A stretch of 64,000 nt of DNA from Phallus indusiatus (taxonomy: Eukaryota > Basidiomycota > Agaricomycetes > Phallales > Phallaceae). The notes under the pieces were generated by a model. That model did not search any database and was not told the DNA's origin. It saw only the letters and a program-made list of their open reading frames with translations. The DNA lies in contig JAQFWX010000009.1 in NCBI GenBank assembly GCA_027605045.1, positions 1,116,001 to 1,180,000 on the forward strand, in the 5' to 3' direction. Made by a program: the position numbers and the translations under genes. How positions within the stretch are numbered: the stretch's first letter is position 1; each line of letters begins with the position of its first letter. This document shows, one piece after another, positions 24,267-36,601 of the stretch.

Positions 24267-24613
24267 TTACTGGTATCAGTATTATTATTATTATTATTAG
24301 TTGTAGTAGCACTAATAGCAGTAGTAATAGTAGTAGTTTAATAGGTAGTGTACTACTTGTATCGGACTATGTACATCTGTATCTCAATAATATAATATTT
24401 TTATAACTACTTTAACATGTGATTCGAGATTAAAGAAAGTCAAGTTCCAAAAAAAACATAATCAAGGCGACGTTGTATTGAAAAACTTGTTGATCTAGTT
24501 TATATAGCTTTATAAAAGCTTTGAATTTTTTTCTAATGGTTTATAAACTTCCTCGACGTTTACGTTTTTTTTGGGTTTATAAAGGTTTATAAACCTCTCC
24601 AGGTTTTTGTGAC
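23911..24613. mobile_element. 703-bp element with 30-bp terminal inverted repeats
   Basis: Left end 23911-23940 (gtcacaaaaacccggagggg plus tttataaacc) and right end 24584-24613 are reverse complements at 28 of 30 positions. Sub-terminal tttataaa motifs occur several times on both sides. The inside has no transposase, only a trinucleotide repeat, so this is a MITE-like non-autonomous element or a deleted DNA transposon. No clear target duplication could be read (flanks aatt and taat). Confidence 0.7.
24228..24345 (+). repeat. Degenerate (GTA)n/(TTA)n trinucleotide repeat
   Basis: A run of gta/tag units, first pure and then mixed with tta, sits inside the TIR element. The plus-strand poly-valine ORF over it is an artefact of the repeat. 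Confidence 0.85.
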
Positions 24614-25263
24614 TAATACTGGATACATGATTGCTCCTATTCACCACCTGTATCTGAGAATGGTTCGGAAGTTGATAAATGTATCAGAACCCAAGTTTCT
24701 CATCACCCATTCTCGACATAGCTCGCTTCATTAATGGCGCTGCTAAACACCGCCAGATTCCAATCATGGCGCCCAGAATTCTTCGGCACCAGCGAATCCC
24801 CTAAATGCCACGGCATTCAATTTCTGAAGTTCGGCTGCCAGTTGGATTTTAAACTTTGAATTTACATAATTCCCTTAAAAATTTCTCGTCATTTAAGGCA
24901 TTTGAGGCTGACCAAATTTCAATAAAAAAATAATATGTGAAATCGTATAAATTATTACCTTTCCCTCTGCAGTACCATCCTGAAGCTAAAATCTGGAGAT
25001 GAAACTGAGTTTGAAGATACGTAGATAATTCGGTATAAAATAATATTCCATGAGTTTAATTCAGTGAAACAAATATCATAGTTTACGTATGTAGCGATTT
25101 TTGTACTTCGTCTATATAATAATAACGGTGAAATTTATCGAACAAATATCGATCAAGACCGGAGTTCAAAACCGAAAAATCGTGTTCCAAGGTAACAGGC
25201 TCCAAAGATGTACTGCTCGTTCATAATCAGCTGGTAGGCGAACTAGAGCCGTCATCGATTCAT
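24614..25263. other. No clear gene
   Basis: AT-rich sequence between the TIR element and the micro-exon gene. A 43-codon ORF at about 24735-24866 (MALLNTARFQSWRPEFFGTS) reads protein-like but has no support. Confidence 0.3.
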
Positions 25264-26039
25264 CTACCTATCCACAGGACTTATAATAAGGTACATATAT
25301 GCTTGTCCAATGACACTCAAGTTTCGGGGTATAAGAAAACCTGGAACCAAGTAACTCGACGAGACAAGTCCAGGAGTATTAACAGTGACGAGTGCTCACT
25401 GAACGCGCTTGTCATTAGGTCGTCTGACATGAATACGAGGCGAGCACTTACAAAAATTAAATCTTACAAATAGAATGAGATCAGTAGCCAGAATCGGTGG
25501 ACGAAACCCGACACTCACTAGTGACTGGTATATAAGAGTTAAATTTAGTACAAAAGTCTGAAATTGGAGCCACGCATTTAATCAATGGCTTTACTTACCG
25601 AATTCCTCAACTAGATGGGAATATGATTAGATTAACATAATGGTTATTACAGGAATCTTAGACTTACGACCTGAAGCTAGAGAAACGCCATCGGGAGCTA
25701 AGTGCTTTTTAGAAAGTAGCTCCTTTATTTTTCACGATACTCACTTCGTTCGGAAACTAAAACATATCATGAGAAATAGAGGCAGTCACCAAAACAAGAG
25801 AAAATACCATGTGATGAAAGGTCTTGTAATAGGATATGAGTCATGAACGAACGTTGAACACTAAGCACGATCAGCCTCAATTACTCACCATTGTGAGGAA
25901 CTAGGAAATTGGATGATAGATTCATCAAGAAGGTATTACAAAATCAGAACGGGGAAAAATTACCTGGGTAAGCGGTAACAGAGACCGACATCATGAAGAG
26001 AAAAGTAGCGAGAAAGGAAATCTTAGTAGTGAATTGCAT
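25264..26039 (-). CDS. Secreted protein gene made of micro-exons (novel, 9 exons)
   Basis: The ATG at 26039 opens a clear signal peptide (MQFTTKISFLATFLFMMSVS, then VTAYP). The rest is cut into tiny exons: 25900-25889 (12 nt), 25822-25808 (15), 25756-25745 (12), 25697-25668 (30), 25610-25599 (12), 25557-25519 (39), 25423-25400 (24), and a last exon 25340-25264 ending TAG. All internal exons are multiples of three and every junction is phase 1; the product is about 98 residues with one Cys. Six GTRAGT donors fall in 440 bases on this strand, where about 0.2 are expected by chance. One donor (gtattt, 25807) and the last exons are weaker. No known family. A CT-rich leader and a tatttaat motif lie upstream. 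Phase-1 modular exons could allow peptide variants by skipping. Confidence 0.55.
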
Positions 26040-28614
26040 TTTTGTCGAGATTACGGGAATTTAATGTTTGAGAAAATGGGATAATAGAACTGGATGGTGA
26101 AGATGAGAGCTGAAGTGGATTATTGGATGTAGATTAAATACCTTTTGGTTGCATAACTTGAATGTACGTCCGAGTACTCGCGGAAATTGGCACCGCCCCT
26201 CAGCCTGGTTCGAGTGTCATGAGAACATAGAACTTCACAACACTCGCGCTTTGTGATGTTCCTCAGAAAAAAAAAGCCCTGAGCCAGACAATGAAGTAGG
26301 GATTCAATAGGTAACATCAGTCCCCTGGTTCTACCAACTATGGGAACTATGTCTATTTCCAGTTCAGTTATAGAGCGATGGCCCAGATACCCCTTCTGTT
26401 ATTTCGCACGGAACTGTCATCATCCCAGGCAGCTGGAGCAAATACGTGATCCATGCAAACAAGGAAATAAGCAGGGTGCAATATCCATATTTTGGAGGGA
26501 CACCAGCGCCGAAAAGATGCCGTGTGATTGACTTGAGAACGGACCTGTGTAGGACAGGGAGGCGCTCTCTCAGGATGCAGATTGACTGCTTGGTACCTGC
26601 TTATAATTATCTAACTTCCTTTATGTAAGTATACAATAGTTCATACTTACGACAAAAATTTCGAATTATTATGTGCTTTGGGCGGAGAGATGACTAGTGG
26701 GATCGCGGGAAGTTGTGCTAATCCGTTAAGGACCGGGCTGAAGGCCCATCAATAGGAACTTCTGAAGGGAACGGCGCATTGCGCGGCAGTGTGGGGTATC
26801 ATAAATTGTTGGGGTCTATATTTAGGTGTGGAAGACGGGGTTGAGACAAGCTTGAAAGGTTTTTTACATTATGCATGTGGAAAAAAGGAGTCAAGTTAGG
26901 AAAAAAAGGTTGGACGAATCTAGCCTTACCAGAAGCCCTTCGCCATTTCACGCGGCACTTGATCGGTAGTAAGGCTGTAGGAGTACGCCATCCTTACGCC
27001 CACTTTCACCCCAAGTCAAGAATTTAAAAATTAATGTCTCCCAGATATCACTGAGATATACCACGGGGCGATGTTTTGAGTCTTTGTCAAGGCAGTAATA
27101 AAAATTCTATCATTAGTCACAAACCATGAAAACTGTTGGATAGGGATGAATTTTCATTACAAATTTTGAGATGTTATCTAAAAACACCAACTTCTGCGTG
27201 ATGCGTCGTATTTCGCTGTCCTATCCAAGCTGAAGATCAAAAACAATATCAGTACCTATCATTCTAAGTATGAGCTTCATCGAATAGAGACCTAACCCTT
27301 ACTATTGACTGGTGCCAGCGCTGGGTGATGCTCGGTGCATCGCCCAGCCCCGGCACCGTAAATTGTCGCTACCGCCCACACGGACAGTATCAGGTCGCAA
27401 CAAGCCATGCCATCTTCGGTACCGAGATATCAGCCACAATACCTTTGCTTTGTCAAGTAGATCACACCAAATGTGGCAACTACAATGGAGTATTATGCTA
27501 AGCTGTCCACGTTCTATGTTTTAACAACAATACGGCGACATCGATGACCCACCAATTGTCGAATAATTTTAACGATCGGGACTAAGGAATTTTGGACTGC
27601 TAGCAATCCCATGACGTTTATGTTTACTCATTCATTTATAACCTAAACCTTTAATTGTAAGATTACCTGGGGTTGCCTAATTAATCGCCCTGAATTATTT
27701 TTTCAGGAATTGTGTACCGACTCGAAGTTTTGACATGACAACTCTACAATTCAAAACCCTTTTTTGAAACATAGGCAGCAACTTTTTTAGATAAGAGCTC
27801 GGGACTTGGAAAACCCTGTCAGCTAATAGGAAATTGTACGGCTATCGAGTTCTATCACATAATTTCAATCCACTATTCCCAAGAATTGTTATTAAGATGA
27901 AGTTCTGTAGTATGTCATCTCGGCTGTATCCATCGCAGTAATGAGTCGATACTAATCAAGTTGTCCATTTTATAGCAGAAAAGGCCTTTGGTCGCCCAAA
28001 ATCTCTTTGTAAAAAGAAGACGAACCGCCTTCAGTAGTTTGCCTAATAGATATTCTTCCTTTGTATATTTTACCCACGATAACATCCACAATACACAACC
28101 GATTTGAGAGATTATAAACAACCTCAAAACATACCAGGCAATGTGACCGAGAATAAACGGCTATCCGAGGGGTTTTATCTCAAAGTAGCCGAGGAGCCGA
28201 GCGGACTTAACCTGACGGCAATTACCGACCACACCGTCACTTTTTTCACAACGTTGCTCCAGAAAAAAAAACAAAGAACAACCCTCAGCACGAATAGTGT
28301 CGTGTCGTTTTTCCATCCATTTGAAAATGCGTAAGTTCATAAATTCACCACCAACATGCTTTTCTGATTCAACTCGATATGTATTGCGATGTCCCCTTTT
28401 TCTAGCCTCGGAGATAGCACTTTTTTAGGACAACGAAAAATGCAGGTTTCCCCATGGAGGCTAATAGGACTCTTCTTCGGATGGGGCAAAGTCTATAATA
28501 TAAAAACCCGGACCCGCATGGCCGTTTCGCTCTGGTTTCACCGTGTCAATCGACCACAGTACTTGCTTTTATATTGACCAACAGCTACCATTAGCCAGTC
28601 TTCTCTTCAAAGCC
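26040..28614. other. Long stretch with one uncertain ORF
   Basis: No recognised gene. On the plus strand about 26374-26628, after a possible acceptor (gttatag), reads SDGPDTPSVISHGTVIIPGS then WSKYVIHANKEISRVQYPYF, which looks protein-like but could not be joined to other exons. A hairpin lies at 27311-27357. A possible TATA (tataatataaaa, about 28493-28504) sits about 110 bp before the Sulfotransfer_4 gene. Confidence 0.3.
27311..27357. repeat. Imperfect 21-bp inverted repeat (hairpin)
   Basis: Arms ggtgccagcgctgggtgatgc-like and its complement pair at 18 of 21 positions around a 5-nt loop; several mismatches would be G-U in RNA. GC-rich in an AT-rich background. No flanking direct repeat was found. 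Confidence 0.6.
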
Positions 28615-29582
28615 ATGTCCATCAAGCCCAAAGTTATTTGTCTCGGGTTGGGTCGTACAGGGGTACGTTTGGCGCCGTTTTGTTTCATTCCATCTGTTTT
28701 TTTTCTTTTTTGACTGATTTCTGCGAATAAAGACCATAAGTATGTTGACTGCTCTGGAACAATTAGGGTTTGGGCCGTGTTATCATATGAGGGTCATCGT
28801 TAATAGAAGAGATGTAAATGAGATCAAGATGTGGTACGATCTTGGTCAAGGTACTTGGTTTTATTTCGGGCTCGCATATGATATTAATATATGATGTTGT
28901 TCAGGCTCAGCTTCACTTGACGATCTACGGGAGGTGTTGAAAGATTTCAACTCTTTCCTGGATTTTCCTGTAGCCCTTAATTGTGATAAGATGTACGAAG
29001 CATATCCCGACGCGAAGTTCATTCTGGTACGTTTTATTATTATTGTTAAACAAGATAATAGAAGCATTGACTGTCATTTCAAAGTCGACTAGGGATCCCG
29101 CCAAATGGGCGAAAAGCATGGAAGATACGCTAGTACCAGTAGTCACCGGCCATAGGGACATGCCCAATCCCACACCTTTTTTAAGTATGTTAAATAAGTT
29201 CTATGCCGTCGAAATAGAAGGTGAGCATTATCTGCCTATCCATCAACAAGTATGCTTTTGACTAAGGAGATCTCCATCTTCCGCGTTCAAATAAATAGGC
29301 AAATTATTCGGCGATTTACAAGGAGCAATGATAGCGCACAATCAACGCGTAAGAGAGCTTATTCCGGCCGATAAACTACTCGAATACGACGTCAGCCAAG
29401 GATGGGATCCATTAGTTCGCTTTCTCGGAGTGTATGCTTTCACTTCGGTTTCTTCATTCCGGGGACATAAAGAGCTGACTCGCGAGAACAGGGAAAAACC
29501 AGATACCCCGTTTCCTCACCTGAATACGACGGAGATGTTTCACGAGGAAGTGAAGAGATTTGTGGACACTCAGCCACACTGA
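28615..29582 (+). CDS. Sulfotransfer_4 P-loop protein, copy 1
   Basis: Six exons join in frame from the ATG at 28615 to TGA at 29580-29582. The N-terminal P-loop reads KPKVICLGLGRTGT, split by the first intron at the same place as in the copy at 44571. Family hallmarks follow: TALEQLGFGPCYHM, YEAYPDAKFIL, STRDPAKWAKSM, LLEYDVSQGWDPLVRFLGV and EKPDTPFPHLN. This is the PAPS-binding-like sulfotransferase family common in basidiomycetes; the substrate is unknown, and members are often annotated only as P-loop proteins. The cofactor loop (GRTGT) and RDPxKW motif are intact. Two decayed relatives lie downstream on the same strand (29910-30250 and 31495-31655). Confidence 0.85.
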
Positions 29583-29909
29583 GTGCACGGTATACTGTAT
29601 GGCCATTTGTAAATATGGTCCTATACAACGGTTGAGTTCTATAGATCTCGTATTTAGCATTTAAATAACGTAACCCGTTCCGTTACACTGTTCATTGAAG
29701 CTGATTGATATTCAATTGTCTAGCGAATATTCATCTAGTCATTCAGGCAAAGAAAGGAGACTCATAAAGATAAAGAAAAGATGGAGTCAGAGTGTGTGGA
29801 CGCGCCAGGCAACGTTAGCAAGTATAGAGTTATCCGGGTCAGCCGCGCTTGATCTGGGTCGTCCACGGCGCGTACGTCTTTCAAGACAACCTTCACAAAT
29901 TTTTTACCG

Positions 29910-30250
29910 CCGTATATCGTCATCTATGCCGTCGAACTAGAAAATGAACTCATCATTCCCCGCTTGTCTTAAAAACCTTTTTGCGTCCCAAACGAAAGTT
30001 ATTCGGCGATTTACCAGGAGCTATTCTGGCTCAAATCAGCGCGCGAGGGAGCTTATCCCGGCCGAAAAGCTACTTGAGTCAGTTTAGTTCGTTTTATTGG
30101 AGCATGTATGTTTTTAGTCGGGTTCCTATATTTCATAGCACATAGGGGCTGATTCCTGACATCAGGCAAAAATTCGACATATCAAATCCTCATTTGAATG
30201 ACCATGGGATAGCCGATATAAATACGCCAGTCGGATTGAGAGCTTGGAAG
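29910..30250 (+). pseudogene. Relic of a Sulfotransfer_4 gene
   Basis: Bases match the second half of the gene just upstream: ctatgccgtcgaact, then ttattcggcgatttaccagg, then gagcttatcccggccgaaaa. In the intact gene these encode FYAVEIE, KLFGDLQGA and ELIPADKLLEYD. Stops and deletions break the frame, and the P-loop half is missing. Confidence 0.7.
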
Positions 30251-31494
30251 ACATCGATAATAGCATTAATCAAATGAGATAAAGCGGTAACGCTCATCTA
30301 TTTTCATTATAACACCGACCCCGCCATCAAACAAATTGGAATTTCAATAATATCCGATTTTGACCTTCCGGATCTCAGATTTTCAGGAGAACGAAGAACC
30401 TCACCTGCTCAATCGTGTGTGAAGTACATAAAGAGATTCTAAACCATATACATACCGGAAGCAGCTGCGTATCGGAACGACTGATCGTTGCCAAGTCAGT
30501 TTTTAATTATTGTCATAGTCCTTAGTACTACGGGGGAGACATGTGATTCATGTACATATATACATATGTATATGTACTATTTCAAAACGCTGCTGTATCT
30601 TCTAACGTGATGTCTGAAACGTTCAGGGTTCACGTTGACGGAATGAGTTATTCTATCCGTCCACCGCGGGAGTTGTGTCAGGTCGTGTCATCCATGCATG
30701 TCAGGTCAGGTCTCTTTTAGGAGTTAGAACAAGGCGCCCGCTATTTTTTTTTCCAAATTATGCATATATTTACTGAATATGTCGTTCTGTTTATCTGATA
30801 AAGCACAAGAGAAAAAGAACACGGAAATCAGAAAAAATGAACATGGTGATATCTTATATCAAATGACGTGCTCTATTTTGCTTTCCATTTTTGCTGATGG
30901 TGAGCTTCAAATGAAAGCGTCGTTTACTTTGTATATCACCAAGCGAATGAATGAAGAAAATGACAGAGACAGACTGTGTCCGAGGACCGAGCCCGAGCCG
31001 GATTCTCCGGTCCGTTATGCAGCGTTATGCTTATTCCACAACGCTTATAAAAAGAAACAATTATGTACATTGTAAATCCAATTGTAGTATTCGCGTCTAG
31101 ACGACTCAAGTTCTGACAAATAATTGAGTATTCCTGGTCTTCCGTGTGTACATATAACTTAATAATTAACACCCGGGGACTACTTGCACCGTGACGTTGG
31201 GTTTAAGATATGTACATCTTGCTATCGCACGCACTGTTATAATATGAATCTCACAATCCCTTCAATTTCAATGTTCATCCTCCAAGCCCAGAGAATATGT
31301 TTCGTGTCAATCTTTGGGAGCACGCGTGTTTTATCTGAATGATTCAGACTTAAGTTATCATCTTGCCATAATCAGAGTCATAATGAAATCAAACCTTGAA
31401 ATGGTTTGAGCCGAGGTACTGACGTACTATTGATAGCGACGACCACAGGATAATCGTTGCATTGCATACATAATGTTGATGTCATGTCATGATC
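30251..31494. other. No gene seen
   Basis: Intergenic between two sulfotransferase relics. A palindromic tacatatatacatatgtatatgta run lies at about 30552-30575. The ORF at 30779-31075 has no support. Confidence 0.4.
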
Positions 31495-31655
31495 AGGCTC
31501 GGCTAGACTTGAAGCTTGACTAGTTTGACTACTCGATCTGGCCCCTTATCTTGAGGCCAAGTTCATACCGGAAGGTGTGAGATGTGTATTAATGACAAGA
31601 AAGTCTACGCGAGATCCTGACAAGTGGGCGAAGAGCATGGAAATCATATGATTCA
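31495..31655 (+). pseudogene. Second relic of a Sulfotransfer_4 gene
   Basis: The segment gccaagttcatacc, an intron-like stretch, then tcta-cgcgagatcctgacaa and gtgggcgaagagcatggaaa corresponds to AKFI(L), RDPxKWAKSM of the intact copy. Frame is lost on both sides. Confidence 0.6.
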
Positions 31656-32351
31656 TGTCCTCTGGACAAGCTCGAAGGGTTTCCAGATCCTCTCGAGTCG
31701 AATGAACAAATGACACGCCGTTGAGTTATGTAGCTGCTGCCAGCATTAAGCCGGCCGTGCCTCTGAGGAACTTTCTTTCAGTCATGAAAATAGACCCTGA
31801 AATTGGTTGGGTTCCAGGCCCATTACTACCGCACAAACCAGATTTTCGGAATGTTTCCATGATGTGGTACACGCGGTTTCCTGACGCCAACACGGCGGAA
31901 GGGAAGTCAACAATATTTGTGAAGGGTCGGTGGACTAGTCAAATGTCAGTTGTGTCATCTCGGAATGGCGTACTAATTAACCCAACCCAATTTTGTCCGA
32001 GAGTCGGAGTCTCATCGGAGGACTGGATGAGACCACTGGCAGCACTGACGATTGGCCAGCTCAATTCCTAACTAAGGCACACCAAGTAAGGATTATTATG
32101 ACACACGTCTAGATGGTGATTTTCCAGCTTCCTTTTGTTTATTATTTCCATGGTGGTATATTGACACGGTGTTTTTTACGGAATATCCGTTTTGATCGCG
32201 CTTAGTGATATGAGAAAAGTCACGGTCGCATGGCCTGGCATGTCATCCCATTTATGTAAACTCCATTTCATTCCACTCCATCCATTGGTCAACTGGACTT
32301 ACGGCAAAAACTAGTCCAGCGGGAATTCACTATGCCTTTTCCCTCCTTCAT
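31656..32351. other. Intergenic with one open frame of unknown value
   Basis: A 116-codon plus-strand open frame (31721-32071) has no ATG at its start and no recognised domain. It may be chance or a gene fragment. Confidence 0.25.
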
Positions 32352-32360
32352 TATATAAAA
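32352..32360 (+). promoter_or_regulatory. TATA box of the DHA1 transporter gene
   Basis: tatataaaa lies about 50 bp before the ATG at 32408, followed by a CT-rich leader (tttctttctctcttctcttt). Confidence 0.6.
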
Positions 32361-32407
32361 GGGGTTACGTTCCCCACCCAATTTCTTTCTCTCTTCTCTT
32401 TCGCACA

Positions 32408-34263
32408 ATGGAACCCACTGTTCCCAGCGTCGATGCCAGTAACACCGCCGTCCCGATGATCAACAACAGCGAAAATGTCTCTGGATCCATTGTTGACCAA
32501 ACAGAAACAGTCACCGACACGAAACCTTATTTCACCAACAAGGACGAACTACGACAATCACGGCCCGACGACCAGAACAACTCCGATGACGACAATGACT
32601 GGTTATCCTCCGATGCCAACCCTTTGCTATGGACAACAACCCGAAAATGGAAGAGCCTTTTAGCAGCGAGCCTATACACATTCGTAAGGTAAGAACTCCA
32701 ACTCATTATAACTTTCCTCGATGGTGGCTAACCAAGTACTAATAGCCCCTTGGCGTCGAGTATGATGGCTCCAGCCCTTCCTGAAATCGCAGCCCACTAC
32801 CACATCACCAATCCAACCATCATCGCCCTCACACTCAGCATCTACCTCCTCGCCTACTCCCTCGGCCCACTCGTCATCTCCCCACTCTCAGAAATATACG
32901 GCCGCGTATGGGTCCTCCACATCTCCAACATCATTTTTCTCCTCTTTTGCATTGGTTGCATATTCGCTCCAAACACGGCTGCATTGATTGTCTTTCGTTT
33001 TTTAGCTGGAATAGGGGGATCGACACCGGTGGCTATAGGTGGAAGTGTTATCGGCGACGTCTTTGTCGGAGAACAGCGTGGGACTGCTATGTCAATCTAC
33101 AGTATTGGTCCGCTCGTCGGTCCGGGTCTAGGCCCAGTCATAGGTACGCGTTGTCTCCCCCATTTTCAATATTTTTTTCCATAATACCTAACCTTCCAGA
33201 ATTCATATTACTTTAAGGTGGCTTCATCGTACAAACCATCGGCTTTAAATGGATTTTTATTCTCCTCACTCTTCTCGGCGCGGCAGCTTCCGTTATCGGT
33301 ATACTCCTTTTAGAAGAAACCTACCATCCAATCTTGAAAGCTCGATATATCGAGTCAAAAAGAAGAAGAAGCGCAGAAGACATCGAAAACTCGGGATCCG
33401 AAAAGACATCCGTGGTAACGAAACCTGAACCCCAACAACAAAAATCAGCTTCTGAAACGCTTTTCACCAACTTATCCCGTCCCTTCGTTCTTTTGACGCG
33501 TAGCTTGATTTGCTTCATGTTATCCCTATACATGGCCTTGTACGTGTGACTACTATTTATCGCATGTATGCATTTCTGAAAAAAATCCTACATGATAGGA
33601 TTTACGGATACCTCTATCTCATGTTCACAACTTTCCCGGATCTATTCAGTTCAATATACGGCTGGAGCCCCGGAATATCAGGTCTAGCATACTTAGGCAC
33701 AGCAGTCGGATTCATCATTGCCACTCTCACCGGCGCAAAAATGCTATCCAAAACATATCTAACAGTAAGTACATACAATACATTACATCCGAAAACAAAC
33801 AATTCAATTCAACCCAACTCAATTCAATTCTTAGTTGACGGAACGAAACAACGGCATCCCCAAACCCGAATTCCGAATCCCAGTCATGTTCATAGGCTCA
33901 CTCCTAGTCCCCATAGGTCTATTCTGGTACGGCTGGTCCGCCGAAGCAAAACTAACCTGGATCATGCCCATCATCGGTACTGCCATATTCGGAGCCGGTC
34001 AAATGTTCGTTTTTATCCCTCTCCAACTCTACCTCGTCGACTCGTTCTCCTATTCCGCTTCCGCACTAGGAGCGGCAGCCGTTCTTCGTTCTCTTTTTGG
34101 ATTCGGTTTTCCACTTTTTGGAGAGCAGATGTTTCAGAAACTTGGGTTTGGTGGTGGAAATTCGTTGTTGGCCGGTTTGGCTATTCTGACCGGTATACCA
34201 TTTCCTGTGTTTTTATGGTATAGAGGGGAGCAAGTCAGATTGAGAAATCCTCTAAATCGATGA
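32408..34263 (+). CDS. MFS drug:proton antiporter, DHA1 type
   Basis: Five exons (32408-32688, 32746-33143, 33218-33539, 33599-33764, 33835-34263) give 531 residues. A polar, acidic N-terminus of about 85 residues precedes 12 helices. Family marks include PLASSMMAPALPEIAAHY, the LSIYLLAYSLGPLVISPLSE then IYGR loop (MFS motif A), RFLAGIGGSTPVAIGG, and the antiporter motif C region YSIGPLVGPGLGPVIGG. A basic central loop follows LLLEETYHP. It is related to fungal polyamine and multidrug exporters; the substrate is not determinable. All splice junctions close in frame. It is convergent with the second MCT-type transporter (gene ends 76 bp apart). Confidence 0.9.
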
Positions 34264-34338
34264 TTTTCGGGTGCTTTATTTCTTTTTAGGACTTTTTATA
34301 GTTTATTTTGCATGAGTAATACAACAGTAGTAGAGCAT

Positions 34339-36601
34339 TTACACACGCCACCTCCCTCTCTTCTTCGCCAACAACATACGTGACGCCGTCAAAAGAGCAG
34401 CACCAGCCAAGACCATAACCTGAGTTTTATTTCAGCAATGGTTTTTTTTTGGCACCGAAAAACTACCTACCGAGCTGAATATAATAGCACGATACCAGGT
34501 ATACCTAGGAGCGTCCAAAAGAGCGCCCATAATAGGATTTCCAATTAACAGTGCGAAACTGAGGAAGAACATGGCCACTCCGGAACGTAACCTGAAAAAT
34601 AAAAATAAAAGAAGTCACATGTTATGCATTAAATGTCGCAAATGATTCGCAGAGAATTTAAAAGAAATATACATACCCGACTTCACTGATGTTATCGACA
34701 AAAGCCGTAATAGTCGGAAAAGTCAAACTCAAGACTAAATAAACAATTAAAAAAAAATAAGTTCAAGTGACAAGTATACGACGCAAGGGCGAGCCTGAGG
34801 TGGGAAGAAAAAAAAAAGAAAATCGAGACTTTACCGGCTCCAGATGTAAACCCATACAAAATCGCAAACATGACCAACCCGGCTACCGTTTTAGCGGCAA
34901 ACATGAGGTAGAAGAGCATACCGCAGCATATCGAAAAAGGAATCACGGCTGTTCAACGGGGGGGAAAAAAAATTATGTAAGAGGGGAATATTTAATCCCT
35001 TTTTTTTGTTACTTACTGTTTAAAGGTCCATAGGAATCTGCGAATATGTTCGGTACGATTCGGCCCACGAGAGATGCTGCGTTCAAAATCGTTATCTTTT
35101 TTTTTTAAAAAAAAGTTCAGACAAGCTGATGAATGGGAAGAAATGAAAAAGATACTTGCAGAGTAGAATGCCAGTTGTGTGTTTATACCATGCAAAACAG
35201 CAAACAGCTGTAAATAAAAAACTATAAAATGAAAAAAGGCTCTCTTCTCAGCCTATTTCTCAGAATCATCGAGAGACAGTGGGAACTGACATGGGTAGAA
35301 CAATCCCCAATATACAAGAGTTAATCCAGCAACGGCCAACAAATATGGAACGTCCGTAAACAATGTTTTAAGCAACTTGGCAATGTCTTTTTTAGATGGG
35401 GATTTACGTCCCGGGAAACGAGGTTTCATGATTAGATTCACGATGATCAAAAGGCCTAGAAAGATGAACCCAACAGAACTAAGTAAAAAACTCAAATGTG
35501 TATGTATCAAAATGAGAGAGAGGGAATTAAAAGTACCGAACTGTCCATCCGAATCCGACGCCAGACTTATGAAACAGTTGATTGAGCTGGATGGGAAGGA
35601 CAATTCCTCCGAGAGATGGTCCTTATTAATAAATAAGAAATTAGAGAAAGAAACAAAGTAGTAAATTGATGTACAATACCTGAGATAACAATACCCATAA
35701 CGAGAGACCTCCTAACGGAGAAATAATGCGCGGTCATGGAAAGAGAGGGGAGAAACATCATTCCAGCAGCAATCCCGAGACCTATACCCTGCGCAAGAAA
35801 AACTTCATAAAATTGGTGGGGTTTTGTTATTGAAAGCATAAAATGGCTTCAAAAAAATAAAAGTACGGAGATTTGGTTGAATTCATCAGACTTCGAAGAA
35901 GCAGATGAACATACCAAAACAAATATAAAACGGATGCGGACGCGAGTAAAGGTCTAAAATACCCTTCGTCGAATAGTTTGCCGGATATGGGACCGAGAAA
36001 GAACATAAAGAATAGTTGTGTTGAGCCTATCCAGCTGATCTCAGAGGGTGTTCGATCCGATAGAAATACTCTCTGAAGGCACAATAATAGTACGCAACTG
36101 ATACTATCACCGATGCTAGTTAATAATGAAAACGTACAGTGTAGTAATCCTGATATGCACCGAACGACTGAGTCGAACCGAGCGTTATAAAACAAACTAT
36201 TGTACTGTTATTAATTGAAACAATCCACACATCAATATTGATTTCATATGTAAAAGGTTGTTGTTTTCTTACCTTCCTACCACGTTCAACCACGCAACCC
36301 ATCCCCCGTTCGGGAACGTAACTTGGGGTACCGGTTGAGCGGAACTTTCTGCCTTTACTACAGCACCACCATCGCCTTCGCTGCCGTCTTCTTGAACTAG
36401 AGTATCGAGCTCGGTATTGTTCTCCGCCTGTTCATGACGTTCATAAACGTTGTTCTTCAAGTTCGTATCTGTGCGATCAGGATTATGGTTGACACCACTG
36501 TCGCCGTTCTCTTTATTCGTCGTGGCATTCATCTGTCGCCCATCATTAACAAGCTCAGTGAAGCGTTCTTGAGTCTCCGAAATCTCCAAGTCGTGGTTCA
36601 T
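34339..36601 (-). CDS. MFS transporter, monocarboxylate-porter (MCT) type, copy 2
   Basis: Same layout as 15334-17494: about 100 polar residues ([20 protein letters not shown]), then [69 protein letters not shown], the loop [56 protein letters not shown] and an end KKRGRWRV with TAA at 34339-34341. About 12 short introns fall at the same positions as in copy 1; one donor appears to be GC (tctgcaagtat). No breaks were found. As an MCT-family member it likely moves a small organic acid or similar solute with protons; the substrate is unknown. Confidence 0.87.

Noticed and set aside
24144..24341. Poly-valine/leucine open frame
   Set aside because: It is the translation of a (GTA)n/(TTA)n repeat inside a transposon-like element.
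31721..32071. 116-codon open frame as a gene, perhaps an AMP-binding enzyme fragment
   Set aside because: It has no ATG at its start, and the resemblance to adenylating enzymes is too weak to name.
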